From contig OZ017753.1 in assembly GCA_963969365.1 (NCBI GenBank), positions 930,001 to 994,000 of the forward strand: a stretch of 64,000 nt of DNA, read 5' to 3'. The notes beneath the pieces are model-generated. The model was given only the letters and a program-made list of their open reading frames with translations, ran no database searches and was not told the origin of the DNA. The position numbers and the translations under genes are program-made. Below are positions 1 through 12,000 of the stretch, piece after piece. How positions within the stretch are numbered: the stretch's first letter is position 1; each line of letters begins with the position of its first letter. This stretch comes from Asterochloris sp. CNOR1 (taxonomy: Eukaryota; Chlorophyta; Trebouxiophyceae; Trebouxiales; Trebouxiaceae).

Positions 1-1031
1 AGACAGGCTCTGCAACACTAAGTTGGTTGCCATGGTGCTCTCTCGCTCATCATTAAAGTGCACCATGTATTGTGCCGCAAAATTCAGAACCTGACGTGCT
101 GTGGGAACTTAGCTCACAAAGCAATAAGGTGGGTGGCACTATTGCAGCAATATGTACGTGCCTGCCTGAATTTTGTCAGCATGCTGCTTATGCATGGACA
201 TTGTTTCACACAATGCTGTCCATGTAGCAAAGTTTCAATTTCTTGTCTGTATGTGTTGAACTAGCTTCAACATCATGCCTGCAAGCGGCATTGGCAGTGC
301 AGCCTGAGCACTGACAGCCTGAGGACCTGGAGCACCAGCATGACATTGCTAGACCAGCATGGTGACCTGGCTGCCATTACAGAGTAGATGTTGAGGTCAC
401 CTGCCATGCTAGACCCACCAAGATGACCTGGCCACCCTCAGCCACCCCGCGCACATAGCCTGTGCCAGCTGGGACTGACTGCAAAGTTCTGCTGGCGCTC
501 CTCGTCTTCAGCCCAGCACTTAGTAGTGAAGATGATGAGGGTGGGCTCATTTCTGGGCCATCCAGCCCGCACAGCACGCAATGCTGCTCTCTTGTAATCA
601 AGCACTCAGGCGCAGCTTGAAGTCTGTCATGTCTGGGTATCTGCAAATGAGGGTTCCCTGCTTGCGCTGGTCTGTTGCCAGCCCCAAGTCAGGGCACTGA
701 GCCACATACTCTGTGGCCACTGGTCCTGCTGATCAAGTGACAGAAGCCATCCTGCAGGGGATGCTTGCCTTGAGGGTGCTGGCTACAGCCAATTTGACCT
801 GGCCATGAGACATCACACCTATCAGGCGGCTCGCCCAGCACCAGCTGCTCAGATGGTGCGCCACTGAGAGACCCATACACCTGAGCTCAAGCCCATCACG
901 CGCAGTCAGCAGGGCAGCCCATGGGACTGAGGCATCCGACAACCCCAGGCACGAATGTCAGTGTCTGCAGGGTGTCACATGGTGTAGTGACCTAGTGATT
1001 ATGTCAAGCATTGTCCCCCCCCACCACAAGC
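1..1031. other. Region without a recognised gene
   Basis: No reading frame here resembles a protein family I recognise, and the open frames are short on both strands. Degenerate internal repetition is visible around 326-430, where a unit close to 'agaccagcatggtgacctgg' recurs in altered form. The right end probably holds the promoter and 5' leader of the esterase gene that follows. The left part may be an intron or flank of a gene outside the window. Confidence 0.4.
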
Positions 1032-2984
1032 ATGCCCTTGCATGAACTGTGGCAGCAGCCTGAGCTCAACAAGCATCTCAAGGGTCTGACCTGGCAAGAA
1101 GCTCAAGACAGGTTTCTGGCACCCCACAGGTGCAGTCTGTCCACACAGTGCTGCCTGCTCCATGTGATTGCTAACTTGAGAAACTGCTGCTGCACAGGGG
1201 CTTCAGGAGTCAGATCAGCAACGTCCATGTGCAAAATGAGACGATAGTCGGACCTGACGGCAACAGGCTGCCTGTGCGCATCTACACACCTGCAGATTCC
1301 CAAGACAAGGCCCATCCTGTGCTGGTGAGGATGCATGTCCTGCCTCATATGCTATCACAGCTGATGCAGGTCAGCGCCTGGCCCTGTGTTAGAGCACAAT
1401 TTGGCTATGCTGCCAGCCTGACCTTCCCTGACAGCCTGTGTGCTTGACAGGTGTATTATCATGGCGGCGGCTATGCCTTCGGCAACCTGGACTCACATGA
1501 TGAGATAATCCGCAAGCTGTGTGTGAGATCTGGTTTCCTGATAGTCAGCGTGGACTATAGGTTAGCTCTTGCATGCACGATCCCAGCATGCCGCAAGATG
1601 CTGTCACAAGCGCAGCGCCTGAACGGCTGGGTGGGCCTGCCATGGGCAGCCACCAGCTCACAGCTCATGACCCACAACATGCACCTCTGAGGGAGGCTGC
1701 CAGCCTCTTGCTGGCCCTGCCTGCAGGCTTGCGCCCGAGCACAAGTTCCCAGCTGCCCACCGGGATGCATATGCGGCGGTCAGCTGGGTCGCAGCCCATG
1801 CCAGTGACTTTGGCGGTGACCACCGCCGCCTGGCTGTGGGTGGGGACTCTGCAGGAGGGAACCTGGCGGTTGCCGCCTGTCTGCAGGCGCAGGAGATGAG
1901 AAGGCCCCACATTGCCTTCCAGGTCAGCCTGCCGGGCTCTGGAGAGCCTGAAATCGTTGGCCTGTAGCACGTGGTTGGAGGTCAGGCCAGGTAGTATTTA
2001 CAGCGCACTGCAGCATGTGGTCGCAGACACCTCCAGTCTGTCTGAGGGTGCACTGCAGCCTGCGCCTCAGTTTGCGGATTCCTGACAGCTTCAGAGCAAT
2101 GGACTGGGGCACTGGGTTGCTGCCAGCCATGTGCTTCCTTGTCAGACTGCAGCAGTCTCAAACAACAGTGCCGCTGTCTGCAGGTGCTCATCTATCCAGC
2201 CACTGGTGGCGAAGAGCGCCAAAAGGGTGTGTTCAATGGAATGTTATAGACTGTGCCTGCTGGCTGCACAGCTTACATCTGGCTTGAGCTCCTACTGCAG
2301 CTGCTCTGTGCAGCCCTCAAAAATCCCAACTTTGCCAACACCCCCTTCCTGAACCACGATGACATGCGCATATTTGAGCAGTGGCTGCTGCCGGAGGCTG
2401 AGGATCCCCAGCTCATGCACCTGCGCAGTCCCAACCTGGCTCGCGATGTCTCGGGCCTGCCACCGGCGCTGATCTTAACAGCTGAGTTCGGTGAGTAATG
2501 CACTGGACCTCTGGCGGCATCATACTCAGGAGCCTTGCTCTGCCTCCTTCTGCTTGCTGGTGGCTGCGGCTAGGTCTGCAATGCTGACCGCATCCTCAGC
2601 CTGCTGCTGCCTTGAGCCAGGGCATTCTCCAGCCCTGTGAACTTGCTGCCTGCAGACCCGCTGAGGGGTGAGGGGGAGGCCTTCGCTGACAAACTGCAGG
2701 CAGCAGGTGTGAAAGTGGAACTCAAGCAGTATTTGAGCATGCCGCATGGCTTCATTGCTGTCACAACCTTCCTGCCCCTTGAGACTGGCGAGCAGGCCAT
2801 CTCAGACTGTGCAGAGTACATGAGGCAATCTGTGAGGCCGCTGCCCCCCTTCTGGGATGGGACACAGCACATCCTGGGAGTGCTGGCAGCCACGGCAGTG
2901 CTGGCTGCTGCAACAGCAGCTGTGAGAGCCCTGCTGCGCCGTAGGCAGACTCAGCAGTGTAGCAGAGACAAATTATTTGCATGA
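1032..2984 (+). CDS. HSL-type alpha/beta-hydrolase (esterase) with C-terminal membrane anchor
   Basis: Predicted carboxylesterase of the hormone-sensitive-lipase-like alpha/beta-hydrolase family (Abhydrolase_3). Conserved blocks occur in order on the plus strand: a leader near 1032-1115 (PLHELW...LTWQEAQDRF), VGPDGNRLPVRIYTP near 1250, the oxyanion-hole HGGGYAFGNLDSH near 1460, the nucleophile box GGDSAGGNLA near 1840, a block ending NPNFANTPFLNHDD near 2330, and the last exon from about 2656. The catalytic triad is visible: Ser in GDSAGG, Asp in the DPLRGEGEAF block near 2656, His in SMPHGF near 2745. After the catalytic domain come about 20 hydrophobic residues (ILGVLAATAVLAAATAA) and then LLRRR, which reads as a tail anchor with a basic cytosolic flank. 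The substrate is unknown. The first exon is uncertain; the ATG at 1032 is the first plausible one. The gene converges on the aminotransferase gene. Confidence 0.8.
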
Positions 2985-2998
2985 CTGCTCCGGTAATA

Positions 2999-3003
2999 TG
3001 TAA
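2999..3003 (+). terminator. Possible TGTAA polyadenylation signal of the esterase gene
   Basis: TGTAA, the usual poly(A) signal of green algae, lies 15 bases after the esterase stop codon. The motif is short and could occur by chance, and it would imply a very short 3' UTR. Confidence 0.3.
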
Positions 3004-3300
3004 CATGGGAGCTCCTTGCATGTCGTACACACTATCAGATACCCCTGCGTTGATGTACCTACAGATAGCAGTTGGGTTTGCAGCGCATCATTGTTGCAAG
3101 ACATTTGTGCCCTGCTGAGCCCCTGAATGACGTCAATGATTGAGTGTGGGAGGCAGCAGCTCGCATCAGTCATGGATGCATTCACAGGAGAGGTAGCATC
3201 AACAGCATCTGAAGCAGGCATTCTGAACCCGCCACAAGGCTGTGACTGACGAGCACAGACTAATGCTACAGAAGCTAGGCTGATGGGGAGGCGGCTACTG

Positions 3301-6300
3301 TCAAGCATGCACATTCTCAACGGCGTCCTTCATGGCCTTGGCCAGGTAGGGACAGGTCTTGGCTGACAGGCCAACCATGGAGATACGCCCATCAAAGGTC
3401 ATGTAGATGTGGTACTTGTCTGTCAGCAGCTGTACCTGCTCCTTGGTGAGGCCAGTGTAGGCAAACATCCTGCATGAAGGGCAGAGGGACTGTGGCTTGG
3501 ACTTGGCCTGGAGGCATGAAGGTGCATGCCACATGGCCCAGGCTGCACACTCATCCCTCAGCAGAAGCAGCTTGTGTGCCTTCTGTGCAGCCGCAGCACT
3601 CACCCGATCTGATCCTCGATGTGCTTCCAGGAGCCTGGAGCATTTATTTCCCGCAGGGAGTCGTGCAGCTTGGTCCGCATCGTGATGATGCGGTCAGCCA
3701 TGGCCTTCAGCTCAACCTGAACATAGCCAGCCAGCGGCTTCCATGTTGGTGCTACCAGTCACAGGCTGCATTAGCTTTCCAGCAGCCTTAGGGAACCCTG
3801 GAGTGAACGGCCAGAAGGTGGCATGCCAGAACGTCTCTCACCTTCCACTGACTGAATAGCTCTTTGTCAGACAGAATGGTGGTCACAATAGCTGAGCCAT
3901 GCTTGGGAGGGTTGCTGTACATGGGCCTGATCACCTGCAGCAAGCATGGCGATTGAAGGCCCAGTGCAGGCTAGCATTGGCACTGAGTGTAGGGCCAATG
4001 AAGGCAGCTGTGCAGCGGCATAATGTGGCGCCCTCGGTGAACATGCAGCTCAGTCTGGTCAGTAGAGGTGCTCAAGAGGGCAGGCCAAAATTGTTTCTGC
4101 TGGCAGCTGCAGCCATGGAGTTGATACACTCACTGATTTAAGTTGACTCTCGACCTTCCTGGCAACCTTAGGGTCTGATGTCACCACCGACAGGGCACCA
4201 ACACGTTCACCTGCAGGAGCCAGCAAGCAACGTCAGCACTTGCAAAAGCATTAGCTGCTCAACTGGTGTCTAGCAGCAGGGGAAGGCAGCAGAGAATTTA
4301 CCCACCATACAGCCCCATGTTCTTGGCATAGCTCTGCAGCACAGCACCAAAAGGTGAGACAGCTGCTGGGCCATGCAAAGGGTGCAACTATGGCAGCTGG
4401 TGGGGCAAAAGCGCCACTGCAAATCCTCAGAAGCGGCAGGTTGCAGGGCGGCAAGGGATGCATGATTTCCTCATGGCAATACCTGAGCCAGCAGCATTTC
4501 CACCCCTGCATCAGCAAACATCCTGATGGATTGGGCGTCCCTGTCCAAGTCTCCACTAGCAAAGCCCTGCAGCAGTGCAAGCATGTGAAGGAGCTTCATC
4601 TCAGATATTCAGTTAGCAGACAGGAAGGCTGCACTTTGTAAGTACAGATGCGTATGGGAGCATGAGCAGGTCCATTGGGTACAGCATGCACAGCAGCTGG
4701 ACGCAACGTCAGGACGCAGCGATGTGAAGAGATGAAGTACTGACAGACTGCAAGAGCCATGCCCAGATGTTGATGCACGTGAGTGGGCACCTGGTAAGCT
4801 GAGTCCAGGAACGGCAGCAGCCGCCGCTCTCTGACCACCTTTAGGATGCCCTGCCACTGCTCTGGGGTGGGGTCCACGCCTGTCTGCAGGGCAGCAGGGA
4901 GGCAATGAGCATCAGGTGCTGAATCCAAGGAATATGCATAATCGCTGGGCTTTGCTGAAATTGCAAGGTACAGGCAGTGCCTAGCACAGTCAACATTCTG
5001 CAGGGGATAGCGTGAGCATGCACACCTCTGCAGAGGCCTGATTTCTCACCGGATTGTGGGCGCAGGCATGCAGCAGGATGATGCTGCCACGGGGCGCCTG
5101 CCCCAAGTCCTCCAGCATGCCCTGCACCGCCATCCAGATGATCAGGTTTGCCATCCAGATGATCAGGTTTGGGCTTCCCTGCCCTCTTCACATATGCCAT
5201 GACAGGGCATGTCCAGCCAAAACGGTGGAGCTCTGCTGGCTGGACGATGGGGGAGGATCGCAAGCTCTCAAGCGCTGAGCTTCGAAAGAACTCACAGGTG
5301 CACCACCAGGTTGCTGCCTGTGCAACAAGGCCGCCCGCACCCTGTGCCCACCTTGTAGTCCAGCCCCACAGTCTTTGGGCTGAAGTAGCGGTACCGCCGG
5401 ACCTGAATGCCTGCATCAGCATGCACAGCGCTGAGCTGCAGTGTGACTTTGAGCTGTCCAGACAGCACTGCCACTGCGTGAGCTTGCTGGGCACCAGGTC
5501 TGTGCAGCAGGCTGGCAGCTGGCAGCTTTGAGACACTGCCACCCGGCTCTCAGCGTGCAGCAGCACTGGCATCTTTGTGCGCCTGCAGAGCCCGCTGCAG
5601 GCTGCCATTGCTCAGCAGCATCTGCCAGACTACCATAGTTTACACTCTGCAGCTCACCAGCAGAGCCCTGCAGAGTACCCTGCATATGCCTGGCTGCCAC
5701 CCTCAGCAACAGTCGCACCCTGCTGCCAGGCAGCACATGCCTGGGCATCGACAGCACCCACCTGGCTGCCAGCATGCTGCAGCATCAGCCACCCCTGCCA
5801 GTCTCGCAGCACATGCCCACGCACCTGCTAGAGGGAAGATCTTCAGGTGATTGGCCCAGGTGGGGTTGGGGATGTACACCAGATGCACTGGGTAGTGCAG
5901 TTTCAGGAACTCCGCTCCCACGCGCAGAGAGCCGGTGCCGGAGAGACACTGCATGGTGGCATTCCGCCCCTCCTTGAGGACCAAGGAGTCATCGCCAAAG
6001 GCCAGCCGAGCGCTCAGCTTGGCAAAGGCGGGCTCCCCAGCAATGCCCAGGTACTCCTGCAGGAGGTGGTGGGCTCTGTTAGCAGGGGCAGGTGACTTGA
6101 GCAGACTGAGGCCCGCATGAGGCTGCCTGTGGCGGGATGCTCAAGCACTCCTGCAGGCAGGCAGAGCCCCTGCAGGGGCAGGCTGAGCGATCAGGGCCCA
6201 GGCATGCATTGGAGACACGCTGAAGATGGCACAGCCAGCTGGCCGGCAATGCCCAGATGCTCCTGCACGAGCTGAGGTGTTTGCGGACATGCAGTGGGCA

Positions 6301-7468
6301 GGCTCTCAGCACTGATCAGTGGGCACTCTTGCTTGTAGTGAATGCGGCGAACAATTGATGAATTATCTGCACAGGCTGGCTCCCCTGCAGGGGCAGATGG
6401 CCAGGTAGAGGCAGGCACCGACGCAACAGTTGCTGTCAGTGCTTGCCCCCTGGAGCAGCCCTGCCTGTGCCCTGCAGGAGTCGCCGCTTTGGATGCTTGA
6501 TCAGCCAAAGGGTCCAGAGCTGTGCTGTCACATCAGAGAATATAGTCTGGACATGCAATGCTGCGCTGGGTTGGGCCTGGCACGAAGTGCCACCTGCCCA
6601 TAGGCATGCTGCGGAGCAGAGTGTGGTCGCAGACACACTCGTAAGCAATGCATGTGCAATCTAGCACCAAATCCCAAGTCTCAAGCCCCCAGGGTGGAGG
6701 GCTGTGAAGCAGTCTTCCCACGGATGACCTTGTTTTGCTGTGGATCATTGATGATTCTCTGCTCGGCCTTCTTTACCACATCCAGAACAAGGGGCTTTCC
6801 TTCCTGCATAGCAGATTCTTTGTCATTGTGTCAAGGGAACACGGTCTGTGCCGGTCATGACACCATGCACCCATGCAGCCAGAGGTGAGATGCACACCAG
6901 CACACCAGGGCCGGTGCTTGCGCTTGCACGGCAGTTACTTGTTCAATTGTAATTTCCCAACATGAAAGCCGCCCATACAGTGTTATCAGGTCCTTGCCTC
7001 TGTCCTGTAGGCTCCCACACCCAGGTTCAGCTTCTGGGGGCTGGTGTCCCTCTTAAATGCCTCTGCAATGTTGCAAATTAAAAAGCTTGGAGCAGGGCCA
7101 GGCATCTTGCGGAAGCGCCACCGGTTGTTCAAGTTGAGCAAACACACAACCACCTGTGATGCCCAAGATGGCATCTGGAGGTGCCTGCACAGCAGAGCAG
7201 TGTAGCGCTTGAGACAGCTGCATTGCTGCAGCATGCACATGACTGTCAGCTGCTGCCAGCCTGGCAGGACACATAAGCATTGCAGTCTGGATCTCGGAAG
7301 TGCTTTGCTCAGCCGCAGCACCTGGGGAACATCATGCCACACGCTGGGCTCTGCTGAGCAGTCGCTGCGCATGAGCTGCACATGAGCTTGGCCGGCATTC
7401 TCATTGAGGGTCAAGTGCTGGTGCAGGACCAGCAGTCTCTGCTTCCATGTGCTGGAAGGGGCGTCCAT
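3301..7468 (-). CDS. Aspartate aminotransferase (class I, PLP-dependent)
   Basis: Transfers the amino group between aspartate and 2-oxoglutarate (EC 2.6.1.1). On the minus strand the family blocks follow in order: SVWHDVPQ at the end of exon 1 (near 7325), [10 protein letters not shown] near 7155-7180, [15 protein letters not shown] from about 7062, [16 protein letters not shown] near 6770, [11 protein letters not shown] near 6050, the [12 protein letters not shown] and [11 protein letters not shown] blocks near 5950-5850, [14 protein letters not shown] near 5380, [11 protein letters not shown] split by an intron at about 5050/4885, [15 protein letters not shown] near 4550, the PLP-lysine block [10 protein letters not shown] on a 28-base micro-exon (4306-4333), [16 protein letters not shown] near 4180, and the last exon with [11 protein letters not shown], which carries the substrate-binding Arg. 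Several splice junctions restore the frame exactly. The start is the ATG at 7468. The roughly 40 residues before the domain are not a strong transit peptide, so the compartment is open. The fatty acid hydroxylase-like gene diverges from its 5' end. Confidence 0.93.
4306..4333 (-). other. 28-base micro-exon with the PLP-binding lysine
   Basis: On the minus strand an acceptor ending ctgcag is followed by codons for SYAKNMGLY plus the first base of Gly, then a gtgggtaa donor. The flanking exons end ...EMLLAQ and begin with the rest of Gly then ERVGALS, so the frame closes exactly on the aminotransferase consensus. The Lys in this exon is the internal-aldimine residue of the family, so skipping it would kill the enzyme. 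Confidence 0.8.
5130..5171 (-). repeat. Exact 21-base tandem duplication at an intron end (aminotransferase gene)
   Basis: The unit from 5130 to 5150 is repeated without change at 5151-5171. It lies just upstream (in gene sense) of the exon encoding [13 protein letters not shown], inside the preceding intron. The perfect identity suggests a recent event. Confidence 0.95.
6011..6270 (-). repeat. Duplicated exon edge [11 protein letters not shown] (aminotransferase gene)
   Basis: The exon start at about 6011-6065 has a diverged copy at about 6218-6270, some 206 bases upstream in gene sense and inside the intron. The functional copy reads [11 protein letters not shown] and the intronic copy reads [11 protein letters not shown]. 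Confidence 0.8.
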
Positions 7469-7635
7469 TGCTACAGGCAGCTGCTTAATCTATTGCAATG
7501 GTTGACCTATCTATCGTCCCATGTTTGTGATTGAGATCTTGCCAGCCCTTCCCAGCTCCAGCTTACACATGGGTGTATGATCACCTTGCAGGTGCTGGCA
7601 GGAACACCAATTGCTCATCAGCTTGAGCAGCATCA
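7469..7635. promoter_or_regulatory. Short divergent intergenic region, likely shared promoter
   Basis: These 167 bases separate the start codons of the minus-strand aminotransferase and the plus-strand hydroxylase-like gene. I see no clear core promoter element. Inference from layout only; an extra 5' exon of the right-hand gene may also lie here. Confidence 0.4.
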
Positions 7636-8783
7636 ATGCTAATAAGGTGCCGCAATGTGCAGGGCGCCCTACTGGTGGTGCTGTTGGGAGCCATCTTTGG
7701 TGGCCTCAATGTGGCAGCAGAGTCAGCAGCATTCGCGGCAGGGCAGCGCCTGGAAGCCAAGGGCATTGTGAGGCGCCTGGCACCCCTTAGGCCCATGCTG
7801 CAGCAGCGCCACGGAAGGAACTTTCTCACCTATGCAGTGCCATGCACTCTAGGCTTTACAGGAGGTAGGTGCCATCCCTGCCGCTAATACAAGCCACACC
7901 TGCCTGCTGCACAATTTCAAGGTTGAGCACGCTTTGATGCTGCTGCAGTTGCCTGGGCATGGCCTGAGCTGAAGGAGTCAGCCCAGCTGGACTTCAACCC
8001 CTTGCGCATCTGGTGGGTGCTCTGCAGCCAGTCTCTCCCCTGCACCACGCGTGCTGTGACACCTCCTCTGACATGCAGTGTGCTGCAGGCTGTTTGTCGC
8101 TCTCATGTTCCTCGCCCACGACACATGTGAGGGTGCAGTCAGCCCCCCTCCTTCCCTCACCCACCCAAGCTGACTGAATGGCAGTAGTGCTGCAGCACCA
8201 TCTGTCTCAATCGACATGATGCTCCACTGGGTCATGCAGGGTTCTTTCTGGTCCACACCACCTTTCACGGCTGTACCGGGCTGTACCAGATGTGTCACGC
8301 CAAGCACCACAAGCTTGGCGGCAATGTTTCTGCCCTGGGTGAGCCGAGGAGTCCTTGCTGCTGTCTTGGATTGCCCAACCTGCTTGGTCTCGCTGCACGC
8401 CTGCTGAAACATCTTGATGGCATTGCATTGCAGGCACAGGCATGCATGATGTGGCTGACAGCGTGCTGTGCTACGGTGTCTTCTACCTCATGCTGCTGCA
8501 AGCACTGCTGACGTGGGGAAGTTGGAACCCTGTGGCAATCAGCTTGGGCGTCTTCCATGAGATCTGCCTCAATAACATGGGCCACTGCGGGTATGCCCTG
8601 CCGGCCTGGTTGGAGATGTTCTGCTCCTGCGGCGTGAGTGTGCTCCCAAATTTTGCCTCCTCCAAAACGCACTTCATCCACCATCTGGATGGGCGTTGCA
8701 ACAGAGGGCTGTTCTTCTGCCACTGGGACTGGCTAGCTGGTACCTTAAGGCGCGAGCACCCTGCAATAGACCCTGCTTGCTGA
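7636..8783 (+). CDS. Fatty acid hydroxylase / sterol desaturase superfamily membrane protein
   Basis: Di-iron membrane oxidoreductase of the family that hydroxylates or desaturates lipids and sterols. All histidine boxes are present: HTTFH near 8252, HAKHHK near 8292, HEIC with NNMGHCG near 8560-8590, and THFIHHLDGRCNRG near 8670. The last is followed by LFFCHWDWLAGTLR, the usual family ending. Exons are about 7636-7863, 7949-8018, 8089-8130, 8240-8340 and 8433-8783, and the frame holds across each junction. Hydrophobic segments include GALLVVLLGAIFGG at the start, LFVALMFLAHD, and SVLCYGVFYLMLLQAL. The protein should sit in the ER or plastid envelope. The exact substrate cannot be read from sequence. 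The start at 7636 is the first ATG in the exon, but an upstream exon ending before an acceptor near 7657 is possible. Confidence 0.82.
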
Positions 8784-9025
8784 TCTCACACACTCCCCTG
8801 CTAATCAGTGCACTGCCTTCACCTAATCTGTGGCCCTTTTTCTAAGATGTGATTGCTGAACTGAACATGTTGGATCCTGCTGACAGATGCAGCAGCGGTC
8901 TATCAGTACGTTACGTTGTGTCATTGACTCAGTTGGAGGTGGGCAACAAGCTCAAGGCCAGCCTGGGCATCTTGAAGAGGGCTGAGCAGGTGGGCAAGCA
9001 TTTGGGGGTGTGGCATCAGAGCAGT

Positions 9026-12000
9026 TTATGTTTGGAGGCTGGGGTTGGCCAGCTGCTTCTGGGCCTGTTCTTTTCTGGTAGACTCAAACTTATCATTGGC
9101 AGTATGCAGAGCCTGCAGCACTGTGGAGCCTGAGTGGGCAGGCAGTGGAATTACAGACAGCATGCAGGTCAGATCCAACCCGCATTGGCTCACGTTTTCG
9201 AGGGGCTTCAGCAGCTGCCGAATGCAAAATCGCTCTGTCCCTGTCGAGCTGTCAGACATTGCCATGATCCTGCAGAAATTGCTCACTGTGAGACCTTGAC
9301 TGTGCGACAACAGTGGGAATGAATGTCGCTGTGCCCTATCACTGCAGGAAGCCTAGGGCAAGTCTGTGCTATGAGAGCATTGCAACATCTCTGTGCAGAA
9401 TAGCCCATGCTCAATGGTAGCATGGCAGACCTGTCGTAGTGGCTGGCAAGTGCCCGGTCTAGCTTGGCTGCCTTGTCTTCACGCTGCTTGGATGTCCAGG
9501 GAAAGCTGGCCCAGAAGTGGCGGAGCATCTCATTGCCAGTCTGGCACACCCTGCGGCACTCCTGCACAAAGATGAACAGAAAAATTTCGCAGACGGCAGC
9601 AGCGCTGCCAAAACGACAGACAGTGGCTGCAGGGCAAGGCCATACAGTGCTGGACACAGAAGCACACACAGAAAGGCTGCAGGCCATGCAGCCTGCATGT
9701 CAAATGGTAAAATTGCACAGTAAGCTCAATGGGCCTGTTGGAGCCAGGCCAATGCACAGGATGGGTTTAGGCACCATGAGGGAGCCTGCTCGCCACACAG
9801 CTCACCTCCTGAATCGGCGCAGCCAGGTCTGTGGCAGGATTGGTGCCCACAGTGAGGCCTGTCTCATCCAGGCCCATGGTGGTCTGCTCAGCATAGAGGT
9901 CCTGCATCACCTGCTAGCACGAAGATAGCAGATGAGATTCAACAAAAAGCTGACAGCTCAGAAGGTTGAATTAACAACAGTCATGCTGTGAGGTGGCCAT
10001 GCAACAAGCAGCAACAACATGGACACTGGATGTTTAGCGCAGGCTGCTGACCTGATAGGTGAGCTGAGGTGTCATGCCATGCTGCAGCTGCGCCAGATTG
10101 ATGCTGACCAGGGCCTGCTGCCAAAGCACAGCAGGAGGGGCTCCGTGTACCTGAGCTTGCTGACTGCCATCTGCCGCCACCTTGCCCTCAAAGAAACGGC
10201 GAGGGTCCTGCAGCCAAAGGCATAGGGAGCTGGAAGGGCACAAGGGCAGAGCAGAGGCTGCCAGACAGCCAGATTGCCTGCCCTCGCGGTCTTGGACGCA
10301 GCACCTGCCAATGTGATGGCCAGGCTACACATTCCGGAAGATGCACGTGACCTGTGCACAGGGTTGCAGCAGCGCTTATTGCTCAAGTCGTCTGTCTCAG
10401 ACACACCACACGCAGGTCTGACATGCGCAGCGCAAGTGCCCACCCCATGTGTGCTCAGTAAAGAGGTCTGGTATACCCCCCAGCGCAGCATTCAGGCGCA
10501 CCGCAGCTTTACGATGAGCTCGACCAATGGTGGCTGGCCCACCAAAGCACATCTGTCCAGTACCCCTGCTCATGGCATGTGCAGCCTACTTCAGTGCGGC
10601 TGCAGCACAGTTACTCCTGACAATGCTTGAGCCTTACACACAGCATGCCAAGGAGACAGCCCCAGAGCGCACCCTGATGTTGAGCTCCACAAACTGCTGG
10701 TGGTCCTCTGCCTGCAGGTCGCCCAGGGCGCCATCTGCCCTCATGCGGAATGCCCTTTGCTCCTCAGCAGTCAGGTGCTGATCAGTGTTGCCTCGCCCAT
10801 TCCTTTCAGCTGCAGCCTCGACCTGCACAGACCAAGGTGCAGTGGGGACTGTGTGTGGATCTCTGCTGACCAGTCTCAGCAGAGCCTTGAGCCTGTCGTG
10901 GCCGCTTGAGCGTGACAATGCGACACAATGGCCAGAGGAAAGAGATGCTACAAGCAAGGCACAGCATGCCAGACCGCCCATTCGACCCAAGATGGGCCTG
11001 CTTCGATCAGCAGGAAGTTGTAGCTAGCCTGGCCAATCCAGCATCCAGGCATGCTCTGCATGTGTATCTTCCCAAGGTCTGAGGATGCCACTAACCTGTT
11101 GTGCCTCCCACATGGCCTGTGCCAAGCCCTCAGTGTTGGCGCTGGTACCCACACTGATGGGCAGACCCTGCAGGACCACGTCCGCGTGGCGATTGAGCTC
11201 GCTAAGCAGGTGTTTCCCTACACCCTCCTGGACCACAGACGGGTCCACGTCCTGCAGAGTCAGCGCACAGGGTGGCTCCACTTTTGGGTGCTCAATTGCC
11301 ATGCAAGGCTGCAGGTACAGCCACATAAATGAGTGGATCACATTTGCTGCAGCAGCTGCAGGGGCTGCCCAGCTGGTCCAAATGACGCGGTCAATACCCA
11401 CAAAAGCGCAAGCAGCATTGCTACACAAGCATGTGCGTGCAGGCCTGGCGTGGTACTAGCTCAGCCTGCCGCATCTTATCCGGGCTGGCCATCTGGGTAC
11501 AGAGGAAGACACCCAACAAGATGTGAGTCACCTTGGCTGGGTCGTGCTCCAGGCCGAAGCCATGCGACCATCGGTCAAAGCTGTCAGCCGCCAGGTTGAC
11601 CGTGGGGTCCACCCGCCGCACTTTGTGGCGCTGCTGCAGCTCCTGCTCTGCAGCATCCCCTCTGTTCCTGAACAGCTCGTCTTCATCGGCCAGCTCCAGA
11701 GCAGCTGTCTTGTCACCTGCCTTGGCCTTGCGCCGTAAAGCCTGCAGGCAGGAAGGCAGTGTGAGGATCCTTGTGCAGTCGATTTGGGCAGCCACTTCCT
11801 TGCCTGCCTTGGCCTTATGCCGCACAGCCTGCACACGTCAAAACAGCTTGAGGACGTTCCTGCTGCAGACTTGGCAGTAAGTGGATGCCTGTCATAGCCT
11901 TGCCTGCAGAGCCTGCAGACATCAAGGCTATCCAGCTAATGCAAGAGCCTGACTCTTTCTGCTTGCTTCAGGCAGCCCCATCAAATGTGCAGCAGATTGC

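Noticed and set aside
4841-5608. A 255-codon open frame on the minus strand
   Set aside because: It overlaps aminotransferase exons read partly in another frame and crosses their introns. Its protein is low-complexity with no family resemblance. Treated as read-through of intron sequence.
8269-8288. A 10-base tandem repeat (ggctgtaccg) between histidine boxes
   Set aside because: The frame continues through it and the spacing of the histidine boxes stays normal, so it is probably coincidental.
8849-9133. Possible extra exon after the hydroxylase-like gene
   Set aside because: The hydroxylase family ending is already complete at 8783, and this stretch overlaps the last exon of TFIIH p62 on the other strand.
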